Shown here: positions 33,883 to 45,374 of the stretch, one piece after another
Layout: each line of letters opens with the position of its first letter
Position numbering within the stretch: the stretch's first letter is position 1
DNA from: Cyclina sinensis
Lineage: Eukaryota > Mollusca > Bivalvia > Venerida > Veneridae
Direction: 5' to 3'
DNA length: 64,000 nucleotides
Assembly: GCA_012932295.1 (NCBI GenBank)
Contig: JAAONU010000002.1
Location: 21,545,770 to 21,609,769, forward strand
Program-made: the position numbers and the translations under genes
The notes under the pieces: generated by a model
What the model was told of the DNA's origin: nothing
The model's input: only the letters and a program-made list of their open reading frames with translations
Databases searched by the model: none

Positions 33883-34544
33883 ACTAAATAGAAGAACCAT
33901 ATTGTTTTTGGGGCTAGTATGTCAAAGGTCAGGGTCACAGGGACCTGTAGAGCGAAAACTATTTCTGCAGAGTAACTGTAGTACCATTACACCCAGAGCC
34001 TTCAAACTTTCTAGGATAATTGTATTAGAAGAACCCTATTGTTTTTAGGGTCCATAAGTCAAAGGTTAAGTTCCCATGGACCTGTAGAGTGAAAACTGTT
34101 TCTGCTCAGTAACTGGGGAACCATTTTATTCATAGCATTCAATCTTCATAGGATGACTATTTTTACTCAGTAAAAGAACCCAATCATTTCTGGGGTCAGT
34201 AGGTCAAAAGTCAAGGTCACAGGGACCTGTAGAGCGAAAACTATTTCTGCAGAGTAACTGTAGTACCATTACACCCAGAACCTTCAAACTTCATAGGGTA
34301 ATTATATTAGAAGAACCGTATTGCTTTTTTTGGTCTGTAGGTCAAAGGTCAATTTCACTGGGACCTGTAGAGTAAAACTATTTCTGCTCAAAAATTTGTG
34401 TACCATTACACTCAAAGTCTTCATACTTTTTGCAAACTTATTCAAACTTGCGAACAATGAACACCCATAACAACCAATTACGATACTTGTAACATGAGCA
34501 ATGAGCCTCAGGTGAGTGATTTAGGGTCATCATGGCCCTCTTGT
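33883..34544 (+). repeat. 5'-truncated element: B-type monomers with family A end
   Basis: Monomers of the type found at 14.85-15.4 kb (CATATTGTTTTTGGGGCTAG, TTCTGCAGAGTAACTGTAG) run into a family A 3' end: TCAGGTGAGTG, GGGTCATCATGGCCC, TCTTGT. The end at 34544 is one base from the AGCTCACC start of the next element. Confidence 0.7.
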
Positions 34545-34545
34545 A

Positions 34546-35851
34546 AGCTCACCTGAGCCTTTGGCTCATGGTGGGCTATTGTGACCGGTCTTTGTCCGTC
34601 GTCCGTCAACAATTTCATTCAAATGACATCTCCTCTGAAACCTCTGGGCCAAATTTGATGAAACTTGCCTGTGATGTTCCTTGCATGAAGCTCTACCAAA
34701 GTTGTTCAAAGAATTCAATTCCATCAAGAACTCTGGTTGCTATGGCAACTTAAAGGAAGAACTTCGAAAATCTTCTTGTCTGAAACCACAAGGCCCTGAG
34801 CCTTAAGATTTGGTATGTAGCATTGTCTACTAGACCTCTATCAAGTTTGTTCAAATTATGCCCCTTGGGTCAAATTTGGCCCCACCCGGGGGTCAATGGA
34901 TTTTACATAGGCTTATATAGTGAAACTTTAAAAATATTCTTGTCTGAAACCACAAGGCCCTGAGCCTTAAGATTTGGTATGAAGCATTGTCTTGTGGACC
35001 TCTACCAAGTTTGTTCAAATTATGCCACTGGGGTTAAATTTGGCCCCGCCCCGGGGGTCAACTTATTTAACATAGGGAAAACTTTGAAAATCTTCTTGTC
35101 TGAAACCACGAGGACCTGAGCCTTAAAATTTGGTATGTAGCATTGTCATGTGGACCTCTACCAACTTTTTTCAAATTATACACCTGGGGTCAAATATGGC
35201 CCTGCCCCGGGGGTCAATTGATTTTGCATAGGCTTATATAGTGAAACTTTAAAAATCTTCTTGTCTGAAACCACATGGCTCTGAGCCTTAAGATTTGGTA
35301 TGTAGCATTGTCGTGTGGACCTTTACCAAGTTTGTTCAAATTATGCCTCTGGGGTCAAATTTGGCCCCTACCCAGGGGTCGTTTGATTTTACATAGGCTT
35401 ATATAGTAAAACTTTAAAAATCTTCTTGTCTGAAACCACAAGGCCCTGAGATCTAAGATTTGGTATGAAACAAGCTTTATCAAGCTTTTCCGAATTATTA
35501 GATTAGGTTAAAGGTCACTGAGGCTAAAAATAGGTTTATATGTTGTACCTCATAGAGCCTTCATTTAAAGACCAATATCTTTGATGTTCGGTATATAGGA
35601 TCCTTGCATTGACCTCTACCCATGGGTAGGGTTTTAGGTCACTGGGTCAAGGTCAAAGTCACCATAGCTTATGATAGATATTTCTACTTTCTGTCATAGA
35701 GCCTTTATTTATTGACTGATATTTTACAAATTTACATATTTATATTTACATTACTTACATATTTTCTATTAAAACATGAAATACTGCTTTACTGCAAACC
35801 TGCAGCCAAAATACTCAGGTGAGCGATCCAGGGCCATCATGGCCCTCTTGT
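34546..35851 (+). mobile_element. Family A element, 1.3 kb copy
   Basis: 5' hairpin AGCTCACCTGAGCC/GGCTCATGGTGGGCT, then GTCCGTCGTCCGTC. Five CACAAGGCCCTGAGCCTTAA-type monomers follow, then the non-tandem 3' domain, CAGGTGAGC, GGGCCATCATGGCCC and TCTTGT. The closest relative in the window is the copy at 16253. Confidence 0.8.
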
Positions 35852-36990
35852 TATCATATGATGACATCACATCCCGTCATGATAATTTCTTGTTTCTTGC
35901 CCATAATTTCAACAAATTCAACATGCTCATCATGTCATTTTAGTAAGGTAGCAGATGTTGATGGTGTAGTTATCACACAAGGCAGGTGAGCAACAAAGAA
36001 TATACATGAATGTAATAGACATTTGTAGTGGGCTGCAAGTATGTGAGCTTTGATATAATTATTATATGGGCAAAACAGAAATAACACTAGATTGCTACAT
36101 AGGTTTTATTCTTTACCATTTTGTTGCCTTGATCCAATCTCTTAAATGATATTAGAGAGACTGAAGACTTTATACTTTTTAGAGAATGCTGAACTTGTTT
36201 TTGAAAATGCACCACTTACCTGCTAATTTAGTTTGTGTCCAGTGTCATTTAGCGAGGGCATCTGTGTTCTTTCAATACATTTCTAGTTAGACTTGTGTTG
36301 CATGTATTTCAAAATGTTCTGCTAGAGCCATGAAACTTTCTAAGAGTAGTTGTCAACATGTAAACTTACTCACCTTGGTATTTTGACATAAATTTGTCAG
36401 AGATCTGCAGAGTTATGCTCCCTCATTAAGCAAAAACTAACATTTTTAGACTTGTGTCACGTGTAACTCCAAATGTATAATGAATTGCTAGAGCCATGAA
36501 ACTTTCTAAGAGTAGTTGTCAACATGTTAAACTTACTCACCTGGGTATTTTGACATAGATTTGTCAGAGATCTGCAGAGTTATCCTCGCACATTAAGCAA
36601 AAACTAACATTTTCAGACTTGTGTCACGTGTAACTCCAAATGTTTAATGAATTGCTAGAGCCATGAAACTTTCTAAGAATAGTTGTCAGCATGTAAACTA
36701 ATGCACCTGGGTATTTCGCTGCAAATATGCTGTCTTTTCCAGCAGGCTCTTGTTTACCTTTTTAGTTATTCTAACAGTGTACCCAAGGGCGACACAAGCG
36801 TTCAACTGAACACCCATCTAGTTTACTATAACTGCTATATTAAAATCTTGTCCATGCTTCATCTCCAAAACCACTGGAGGATTTCATTGAAACTTCACAG
36901 GAATGTTTGTCACCAAACCTCGCTGTGCATATCATCAGGAGTTTCTGGTCAGATTATTTTTGGCAGTATTATGGGCCCTTAATCATTTTT
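35852..36990 (+). repeat. Repeat patchwork: 300 bp repeat, G monomers, host segment
   Basis: 35980-36288 is the second copy of the 5745-6040 repeat. 36290-36735 has three family G monomers (CATGAAACTTTCTAAGAGTA). 36822-36960 (TTTACTATAACTGCTATATT, then CTCCAAAACCACTGGAGG) recurs after the next element at 40824-40945. No gene is seen. Confidence 0.6.
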
Positions 36991-39900
36991 AGCTCACCTG
37001 AGCGAATGCTCAGGGTGAGCTATTGTGATCGCTGGATGTCCGGCGTCTGTCGTCTGTCTGTTCACATTTGCCTTGTGTATGTGATAGAGGCTGTATTTAT
37101 CTTTATGAAACTTGGTCAGAATGTTTGTCTTGATGAAGTCTAGCTTGGGATTATATATGGGTCATCTGGGGTCAAAAACTAGGTCACGGAATCAAATCTA
37201 AGAAAAACCTTGTGTATGCGATAGAAGCTGTATTTTTCATCTGACTTTCCTAATATTTGGTAAGATTAATTGTCTTGATGAAATCTAGGTTGGGATTGTA
37301 TATGGGTCATCTGGGGTCAAAAACTAGGTCACAAGGTCCAATCTCAGAAAAACCTTGAGTATGTGATAGAAGCTGTATTTTTCATCTGACTTTCCTCATA
37401 TTTGGTCAGAATGTTTGTCTTGATGAAATCTAGGTTGGGATTGTATATGGGTCGTCTGGGGTCAAAACCTAGGTCACAGGGTCAAATCTTAGAAAAACCT
37501 TGTGTATGCGATAGAGGCTGTATTTTTCATTCGATTTTCCTAATATTTGGTCAGAATGTTTGCCTCTTTGGTTTCTAGGTTGGGATTGTATATGGGTCGT
37601 CTGGGGTCAAAAACTAGGTCACCGGATCAAATCTTAGAAATAGCTTGTGTATGTGATAGAAGCTGTATTTTTCATCCGATTTTCCTAATATTTGGTCAGA
37701 ATGTTTGTCTCTATGGTATCTAGGTTGTGATTGTGTATGGGTCATCAGGGGTCAAAAACTAGGTCATGGGGTCAAATCTTAGAAAAACCTTGTGTATAAA
37801 ATAGAAGCTGTATTTTCCATTCGATTTTCCTAATATTTTGTCAGAATGTTTGTCTTGATGAGTTCTAGGTTGGGATTGAATATGGGTAATCTGGGTTCAA
37901 AAACTAGGTCATGGGGTCAAATCTTAGATAAACCTTTTGTATGCGATAGAGGCTGTATTTTTCATTTGATCTTTATGAAACTTGGTCAGAATGTTTGTCT
38001 TGATGAAATCTAGGTTGAGGCTGATATGAATCATCTGGAGTCAAAAACTAGGTCACGGGTCAAATCTTAGAAAAAAGTTGTGTATGCGATAGAAGCTGTA
38101 TTTTTCATCCGATTTTCCTAATATTTGGTCAGAATGTTTGCCTCTTTGGTTTCTAGGTTGGGATTGTATATGGGTCGTCTAGGGTCAAAAACTAGGTCAC
38201 GGGATCAAATCTTAGAAAAACCTTGTGTATGCGATAGAGGCCGTCTTTTCCATTGGATTTTCCTAATATTTGGTCAGAATGCTTGTTTTGATGAGATCTA
38301 GGTTTGGATTGTTTATGGGTCATCTGGGGTCAAAAACTAGGTCACGGGGTTCAATCTCAGAAAAACCTTGTCTATGTGATAGAAGCTGTATTTTTCATCT
38401 GACTTTCATAATATTTGGTCAGAATGTTTGTCTTGATGAAATCTAGGTTGTGGTTGTATATGGGTCATCTGGGGTCAAAAACTAGGTCATGGGGTCAAAT
38501 CTTAGAAAAACCTTGTGTATAAAATAGAAGCTGTATTTTCCATTCGATTTTCCTAATATTTTGTCAGAATGTTTGACTTGATGAGTTCTAGGTTGGGATT
38601 GAATATGGGTAATCTGGGTTCAAAAACTAGGTCATGGGGTCAAATCTTAGATAAACCTTTTGTATGCGATAGAGGCTGTATTTTTCATTTGATCTTTATG
38701 AAACTTGGTCAGAATGTTTGTCTTGATGAAATCTAGGTTGAGGCTGATATGAATCATCTGGAGTCAAAAACTAGGTCACGGGTCAAATCTTAGAAAAAGC
38801 TTGTGTATGCGATAGAAGCTGTATTTTTCATCCGATTTTCCTAATATTTGGTCAGAATGTTTGCCTCTATGGTTTCTAGGTTGGGATTGTATATGGGTCT
38901 TCTGGGGTCAAAAACAAGGTCACGGGATCAAATCTTAGAAAAACTTTGTGTATGCGATAGAGGCCATCTTTTCCATTGGATTTTCCTAATATTTGGTCAG
39001 AATGCTTGTTTTGATGAGATCTAGGTTTGGATTGTTTATGGGTCATCTTGGGTCAAAAACTAGATCATGGGGTCAAATCTTAGAAATAGCTTGTGTATGT
39101 AATAGAAGCTGTATTTTTCATCCGATTTTCCTAATATTTGGTCACAATGTTTGTCTCTATAGTATCTAGGTTGGGATTGTATATGGGTTAATTGGGGTCA
39201 AATCTTAGAAAAACCTTGTGTCTGTGATAGAGGCTATATTTTTCATCCGATTTTCCTAATATTTGGTCAGAATGTTTGCCTCTTTGGTTTCTAGGTTGGG
39301 ATTGTATATGGGTCGTCTGGGGTCAAAAACTAGGTCACGGGATCAAATCTTAGAAATAGCTTGTGTATGTGATAGAAGCTGTATTTTTCATCCGATTTTC
39401 CTAATATTTGGTCAGAATGTTTGTCTCTATGGTATCTAGGTTGTGATTGTGTATGGGTCATCAGGGGTCAAAAACTAGGTCACGGGGTCAAATCTTAGAA
39501 AAACCTTGTGTATAATATAGAAGCTGTATTTTCCATTCGATTTTCCTAATATTTTGTCAGAATGTTTGTCTTGATGAGTTCTAGGTTGGGATTGAATATG
39601 GGTAATCTGGGTTCAAAAACTAGGTCATGGGGTCAAATCTTAGATAAACCTTTTGTATGCGATAGAGGCTGTATTTTTCATTTGATCTTTATGAAACTTG
39701 GTCAGAATGTTTGTCTTGATGAAATCTAGGTTGAGGCTGATATGAATCATCTGGGGTCAAAAACTAGGTCACAGGTCAAATCTTAGAAAAAAGTTGTGTA
39801 TGCGATAGAAGCTGTATTTTTCATCCGATTTTCCTAATATTTGGTCAGAATGTTTGCCTCTTTGGTTTCTAGGTTGGGATTGTATATGGGTCGTCTGGGG

Positions 39901-40823
39901 TCAAAAACTAGGTCACGGGATCAAATCTTAGAAAAACCTTGTGTATGCGATAGAGGCCGTCTTTTCCATTGGATTTTCCTAATATTTGGTCAGAATGCTT
40001 GTTTTGATGAGATCTAGGTTTGGATTGTTTATGGGTCATCTGGGGTCAAAAACTAGGTCACGGGGTTCAATCTCAGAAAAACCTTGTGTATGTGATAGAA
40101 GCTGTATTTTTCATCTGACTTTCATAATATTTGGTCAGAATGTTTGTCTTGATGAAATCTAGGTTGTGGTTGTATATGGGTCATCTGGGGTCAAAAACTA
40201 GGTCACAGGGTCAAATCTTAGAAAAACCTTGTGTATAAAATAGAAGCTGTATTTTCCATTCGATTTTCCTAATATTTTGTCAGAATGTTTGTCTTGATGA
40301 GTTCTAGGTTGGGATTGAATTTGGGTAATCTGGGTTCAAAAACTAGGTCATGGGGTCAAATCTTAGATAAACCTTTTGTATGCGATAGAGGCTGTATTTT
40401 TCATTTGATCTTTATGAAACTTGGTCAGAATGTTTGTCTTAATGAAATCTAGGTTGAGGCTGATATGAATCATCTGGGGTCAAAAACTAGGTCACGGGTC
40501 AAATCTTAGAAAAAGCTTGTGTATGCGATAGAAGCTGTATTTTTCTTTCGATTTTCCTAATATTTGGTCAGAATGTTTGTATTGATAAAATCTAGGATGG
40601 GATTGTATATGGGTCATCCAGGGTCAAAAAATAGGTCACAGGGCCTATTCTTAGAAGACGTTCTGTTCAGCTACAACAATGAAACATTAGTTAATTTTTC
40701 ATGCAGATTAAATCTTTGACCGTGGATGATCTTGGCATTGACCTACTAACTTACATCCTGATTTTTATGTTTCTGTACAATGATTCTCAGGTGAGCGATA
40801 TAGGGCCATCTTGGCCCTCTTGT
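36991..40823 (+). mobile_element. Family A element with 3.6 kb higher-order array
   Basis: 5' hairpin AGCTCACCTGAGC/GCTCAGGGTGAGCT, then GTCCGGCGTCTGTCGTCTG. About 25 monomers of roughly 143 bp follow (GATAGAAGCTGTATTTTTCA, TTTCCTAATATTTGGTCAG, GGTCAAAAACTAGGTCACGG). The end is TCAGGTGAGC, GGGCCATCTTGGCCC, TCTTGT. It is the largest single-cassette copy in the window. Confidence 0.85.
37963..40500 (+). repeat. Higher-order repeats of five and seven monomers
   Basis: A distinctive monomer (CATTTGATCTTTATGAAACT and GAGGCTGATATGAATCATCT) occurs at 37963, 38686, 39679 and 40402. The intervals are 723, 993 and 723 bases, or five, seven and five monomers. Neighbouring monomers repeat in the same order within each unit, so whole multimers were copied. 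Confidence 0.8.
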
Positions 40824-41452
40824 TTACTATAACTGCTATATTAAAATCTTGTCCAAGCTACATCTCCAAAACCACTTAGGGGATTTTATTGAAAACCAGA
40901 ATGTTTGTCACCAAGCCTTGTTATATATAAAACATCAGTAGGGGTTGGGAATAAAACAATATTGTTCGTATATTCAAGGCCAAACTCAAAGTTTTCTATT
41001 TCATTGAATAATTATGTCTTCAACCTTCATATAAGAATCTGAAGCAGAAAAACATTACTTTACCATTTACCTTCAGTTCATGCTCTATTTTTTGTCTGAT
41101 CTCTTTTTCACAGGCATATTCAATTATGTATTTACACCAGTTTCATTTCAAAGCTACATTTTGGGGGCATATGTCAATTTCCAGCGACAGCTATTGTTCT
41201 TTTTCTTTTATAGTTGTTTTACTGAAGATTTTTAACAGAAATTTCATTTTACTCACTCACCTGAGCACTTGAAAACTAATTGTTGGAATTCAGTGCAACT
41301 TCATACAGTGGTCAAGCACAATGACAGGAAGTGCAGTTTACAAGAGCTATAACTCCATCTTCACTATTTGCACTGTTATTGACCTTTGTTTGTTTTTCTT
41401 GTCCGGAGCATAACTTAAAAACTGGTGGTTGGAATTCAATGCAACTTCATAT
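40824..41452 (+). repeat. Flank repeat of the 36.8 kb segment and family C fragment
   Basis: 40824-40945 repeats 36822-36960 imperfectly, on the far side of the intervening element. From about 41250, family C monomers begin (GGAGCATAACTTAAAAACTG, GCAACTTCATA, AGAGCTATAACTCCATCTTC). They are interrupted at 41453 by a TIR element. I see nothing else in 40946-41250. Confidence 0.55.
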
Positions 41453-42057
41453 GACCAACGACACAGGAAAAAGGGCACTCCGACATAACTTTTGAAAACT
41501 GACCTTTTTACTTTTTCTGAACAAATGATATCCCAGAATTAATGTCTGAAAATTTCAGCTTCCTGCATAGTGCAAATACGACGTACTTTTATGTTTAAGA
41601 GCAAGATCATGGGCAAATTTGATGTTCTTTAAAATGACGTCACATACCATAATTTGACGTCAGATTATATGTACGTTCCAGTTGGGATAAGATTAACATG
41701 GCATATTTCAGAAACTTAAATTTTACCAATTTTATTTTTAAGATTCTATACCTTTTCAGTGTATCCAACATTTTTACAAAAATATTATTGTTATCATTCA
41801 AAACTGTGTTTTGTTCAGTTGATATCATTTTATACAAGGAAGAACTGTCCCCAAAAACTGTTGCCATGGTAATGGTAATCAAGAAATTTGATACAAAATA
41901 GTCATTTTTGTGAAGGACAATATTCAGGCTATCAAGATTTCACTTTAATTTTAGATTGAAAGAGTACAAAAATTTTGCCATTTTTGCTGATTTTCAATTC
42001 AGTATATTTCAATAGTATACCAAATGCCCGAGTGCCCTTTTTCCCGTGACGTCGGTC
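41453..42057. mobile_element. 605 bp TIR element with ~30 base inverted ends
   Basis: Left end GACCAACGACACAGGAAAAA continues GGGCACTC. The reverse complement of the right end, GACCGACGTCACGGGAAAAA, continues GGGCACTC. ATAT (or TA) flanks both sides, and the family C monomer reads through when the element is removed (CTTCATA then TAATGGT). The interior is AT-rich, with short frames only. The superfamily is uncertain. Confidence 0.75.
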
Positions 42058-43325
42058 ATATAATGGTTAAGCACAACGAGAGAAAGTACAGTGTACAAGA
42101 GCTGTAACCTATCTTCAGTATTTGCAGAGTTAATATTTGCCTTTGTTTGTTTTCCTTGTCTGGAGCATAACTTGAAAACTACTGGTTGGAATTCAATGCA
42201 ACTTCATACAATGGTCAAGCACAATGACAGGAAGTGCAATGTACAAGAGCTATAACTCCATCTTCAGTATTTGCAGAGTTATTGCCCTTTGTTGCTTTTC
42301 CTTGTCTGGAACTTTACTTGAAAACTACTGGTTGGAATCCACTGCTACTTCATAAAATGGTACCTGATATACGTGTACGACTGGCTGATTATTTCTAGCT
42401 GTATGCTCTAATTGGCTAAGAGAAGTGACAGTCAGGTTGTGGGCAGATACTGACTTGATAATTGACGTGTGCAAGCTGTGTGTAGCATAATATTGATCGC
42501 CAAGATAGAAATTTTTCGGCGAGTTCATTTGTCTTTGAGCATTTGAAAGAGCAAAATAGGAATATGCAAGGGGAAGCTATCACCCAAATCCCCTCTTGCT
42601 TGAGCTCTGAATTATATAAACTGTCACTGAACTCAAAGTTAAATTTATTTGTCAAAATCTTCCAAAAAAAAAATGAGATTAATGTATCTGCAGAGTATTA
42701 TTCCTTTCAAAATATCAGCATTTTCCATCTCCTATAACAAACATTGTTATGGTAGAGAAGTTTACACACTGAACATGCCATGTGTACAGGAAAACTATCG
42801 AGATGTATCATAAGCTGCAGTGTCATTAGCTGGGACATAAATAACAATAGTTGAAATTCCATGTTATCAAGAAGATAGAAATGAATGGGTTGTCTTCAGA
42901 TCTAACCATAGTGAGATCGTGAACTTCAGTCAGATTGACTGGAATTCTGCATGGAATAGAATTCTTTGAGCAATTTTGGAAGAGCTTCATGATAGGAACA
43001 TCCCTGCCAAGTTTTAGCAACTTTGACTTAGTTGTTGAGGAGGAGATGCTGTTTAAAGTGAAAAAGTGATGATGCATGACAGATACAAGGCATTCATTAA
43101 AGCTCAATCTGGACATAATGTGCTCAAGAAACAAATATTCCTTGGGTGATCCCTATATGTAGATTGTAAATCCGATAAACTTGGCTGCAAGGAATGGGGC
43201 TTATTTTCCTAACATTTGTGTGTTGAAAACACTAAAAAATTTCTCTACAACTGAGTATATATATAGATAAAGGACAAATTTGAATATACTTAGGTGAGCA
43301 CTTTAGGGTTATCATGACCCTCTTG
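42058..43325 (+). repeat. Family C remnant, then sequence with family A 3' end
   Basis: 42058-42360 are family C monomers. 42370-43270 shows no recognised repeat or gene. 43295-43325 is a family A 3' end with a changed stem: TTAGGTGAGC, then AGGGTTATCATGACCCT, then CTTGT. The element to which this end belongs has no identifiable 5' hairpin. Confidence 0.5.
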
Positions 43326-43783
43326 TTTACTGTGCTGTAAGGGAAGTATTGCCTGCATGAATTTTAATGAGTAGCTTAAGACTCGCAGTACCTAAGAGTG
43401 TTCAAGGGAGATAATTTGGAACTGGTAATTGCTTGATAATGTTTTTTGAGTCATTGCTTATTTCATGAAAATGGGTTAAGATAAAGGACTTAATTAAAAA
43501 TATTCCCTGTCACTTTCAGTTCAGTTACAAACAAGGATCACACGAATGACTTCTTTGTTGCCTGCCAAACCCAGAGGCATGTAACCTTGCAGTATTAAAA
43601 CTGCTTGTGGTGTCAGTTCAATTATTACTTTTCATAACTTATATGTTATCACTTTTCACATAAATTAATAAATCCCTGAAGAATTTTGATACCAAATTGT
43701 TTGCAAAGATTGTGTTTGGGATTAAGCAACATTAAGCTACATCTTTCTGAAAGTATTCTTTCACCAAAGTCTTTCAATTTCAG

Positions 43784-43924
43784 GTAGCTGTGCCAGATCT
43801 GTTAGAGTCTGCTAAAGATGCAGATATCTATATATTTGTGATACCTCATCAGTTCTTACCAAGGGTATGTAAGCAGCTTAATGGAACTGTAAAATCAACA
43901 GCCATTGGTGTATCATTAATCAAG
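43784..43924 (+). CDS. GPD1: Glycerol-3-phosphate dehydrogenase [NAD+], internal exon
   Basis: Cytosolic glycerol-3-phosphate dehydrogenase interconverts dihydroxyacetone phosphate plus NADH and glycerol 3-phosphate plus NAD+. This exon is preceded by a good acceptor (TTTCAATTTCAG) and followed by GTAATT. It is 141 bases, in phase 0 at both ends, and encodes 47 residues: [20 protein letters not shown], then [12 protein letters not shown] and a TAIGVSLIK end. VAVPD, the DADI segment, PHQF and the S-L-I-K stretch are hallmarks of the NAD-binding domain in animal GPD1 (roughly residues 75-120). The earlier exon with the GxGxxG motif was not found within the window. The gene symbol follows vertebrate naming; GPD1 and GPD1L cannot be separated here. 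Confidence 0.93.
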
Positions 43925-44075
43925 GTAATTTCAAGTGAAACTGGTATGTTGTATTTATATTTTTTTTTATCTTTTATCTGGTGGGATTAAATCTCTTTTT
44001 ACAGAAAGTACCTTTCAGGTGCATGAGCCACTGTTGTCATTTGGAAAGTCTGAATTACTGTCTATTTACTATCTT

Positions 44076-45372
44076 TATACCCCCCCCCCCCCCCGCCCCC
44101 CCTCCCCTCCCCCACCTAAATGAAGTTTAGGGGTATAATTATAGGAGTCATCCGGTGGTTGGTTGGTCAGTCAGGTGATCTGTTGCAATTTCCTTGTACA
44201 GAGTATAACTAGAAAACTAATGGTTTGAATACAGTGCAACTTCATACAATGGTCAAGCACAATGAGAGGAAGTGCAATGTTCAAAAACCATAACTCCATC
44301 TACACTATTTGCAGAGTTATTACCCTTTGTTGGTTTTCCTTGTCCGGAGCATAACTTGAAAAGTACAGGTTGGAATTCAATGCATATTCTTACAATGGTC
44401 AAGCACAATAAGAGGAAGTGCAGTGTTCAAGAATCATAACTCCATCTTCACTATTTGCAGAGTTATTGCCCTTAGTTGGTTTTCCTTTTCAGAGCATAAC
44501 TTGAAAACTACTGGTTGGAATTCAGTGCAACTTCTTACATTGATCAAGCACAATGACAGGAAGTGCAGTGTACAAGAGCTATAACTCCATCTTCAGTATT
44601 TGCAGAGTTATTGCCCTTTGTTGCTTTTCCTTGTTTTCGGAGCATAACTTGAAAACTGATGGTTGGAATTAATTGCAACTTCATACAATGATCAAGCACA
44701 ATGATAAGAAGTGCAGTGTACAAGAGCCATAACTCCTTCAGTATTTGCAGAGTTATTGGCCTTTGTTGGTTTTCCTTGTCCAGAGCATAACTTGAAAACC
44801 TATTGTAGGAATTCAATGAAACTTCATATAATGGTCAACCACTGTGAAAGGAAATGCAATGTACAAGAACCATAACTATCTTTAATTGCCCACAACCATT
44901 ACTCTATTTCAGTTCTGTTACAAAGTATTCTGTTACTAAAAACTTCCTCAGTTCTGAAGCAGTCTTGTGGGGGTATTAATCACATTTAGTGATAGCTCTA
45001 GTTAAAGGTTATTTAGATATTCATTGCTTGGTTTTCCTTGTCTGGAGCATAACTTGAAAACTTATAGTTGGATTTAGTGATAGCTCTAGTTAAAGGTTAT
45101 TTAGATATTCATTGCTTGGTTTTCCTTGTCTGGAGCATAACTTGAAAACTTATAGTTGGAAATCAGTGCAACTTCATACAATGGTCAACCATAGTGAGAA
45201 AAATGCAGTGTACGAGAACCACAACTGTCTTTAATTGCCCACAACCATTACTCTTTCAGTTCTGTTACAAAGTATTCTGTTACTAATAACTTCCTGAGTT
45301 CTGAAGCAGTCTTGTGGGTGTATTAATCACATAAGGTGATAGCTCTAGTTAAAGGTTATTAAGATATTTATT
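44076..45372 (+). mobile_element. Family C tandem-core element
   Basis: Starts with a hairpin of TATACCCC ... CACCTAAATG AAGTTTAGGGGTATA, the left arm expanded to a poly-C run (44080-44115). Then GGTTGGTTGGTCAGTCAGG. About seven monomers of 155-165 bp follow (GGAGCATAACTTGAAAACTA, GCAACTTCATACAATGGTC, TTCAGTATTTGCAGAGTTAT). A 3' region with CAGTCTTGTGGGGGTATTAA is duplicated at about 44970 and 45310. Confidence 0.7.
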
Positions 45373-45374
45373 TG

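Noticed and set aside
36991..40823. CRISPR-like regular array
   Set aside because: Repeat units are directly abutting 143 bp monomers without unique spacers, and the genome is eukaryotic.
42370..43270. Possible gene with short frames (for example 102 codons on the - strand)
   Set aside because: No recognisable motif, no splice-consistent partner and AT-rich composition like the surrounding intron or intergenic DNA.
1..43783. Upstream GPD1 exons encoding the GxGxxG NAD-binding loop
   Set aside because: I looked for GSGNWGS-like and HENVKYLPGH-like exons on the + strand and did not find them. They may lie upstream of the window or have been missed by eye.
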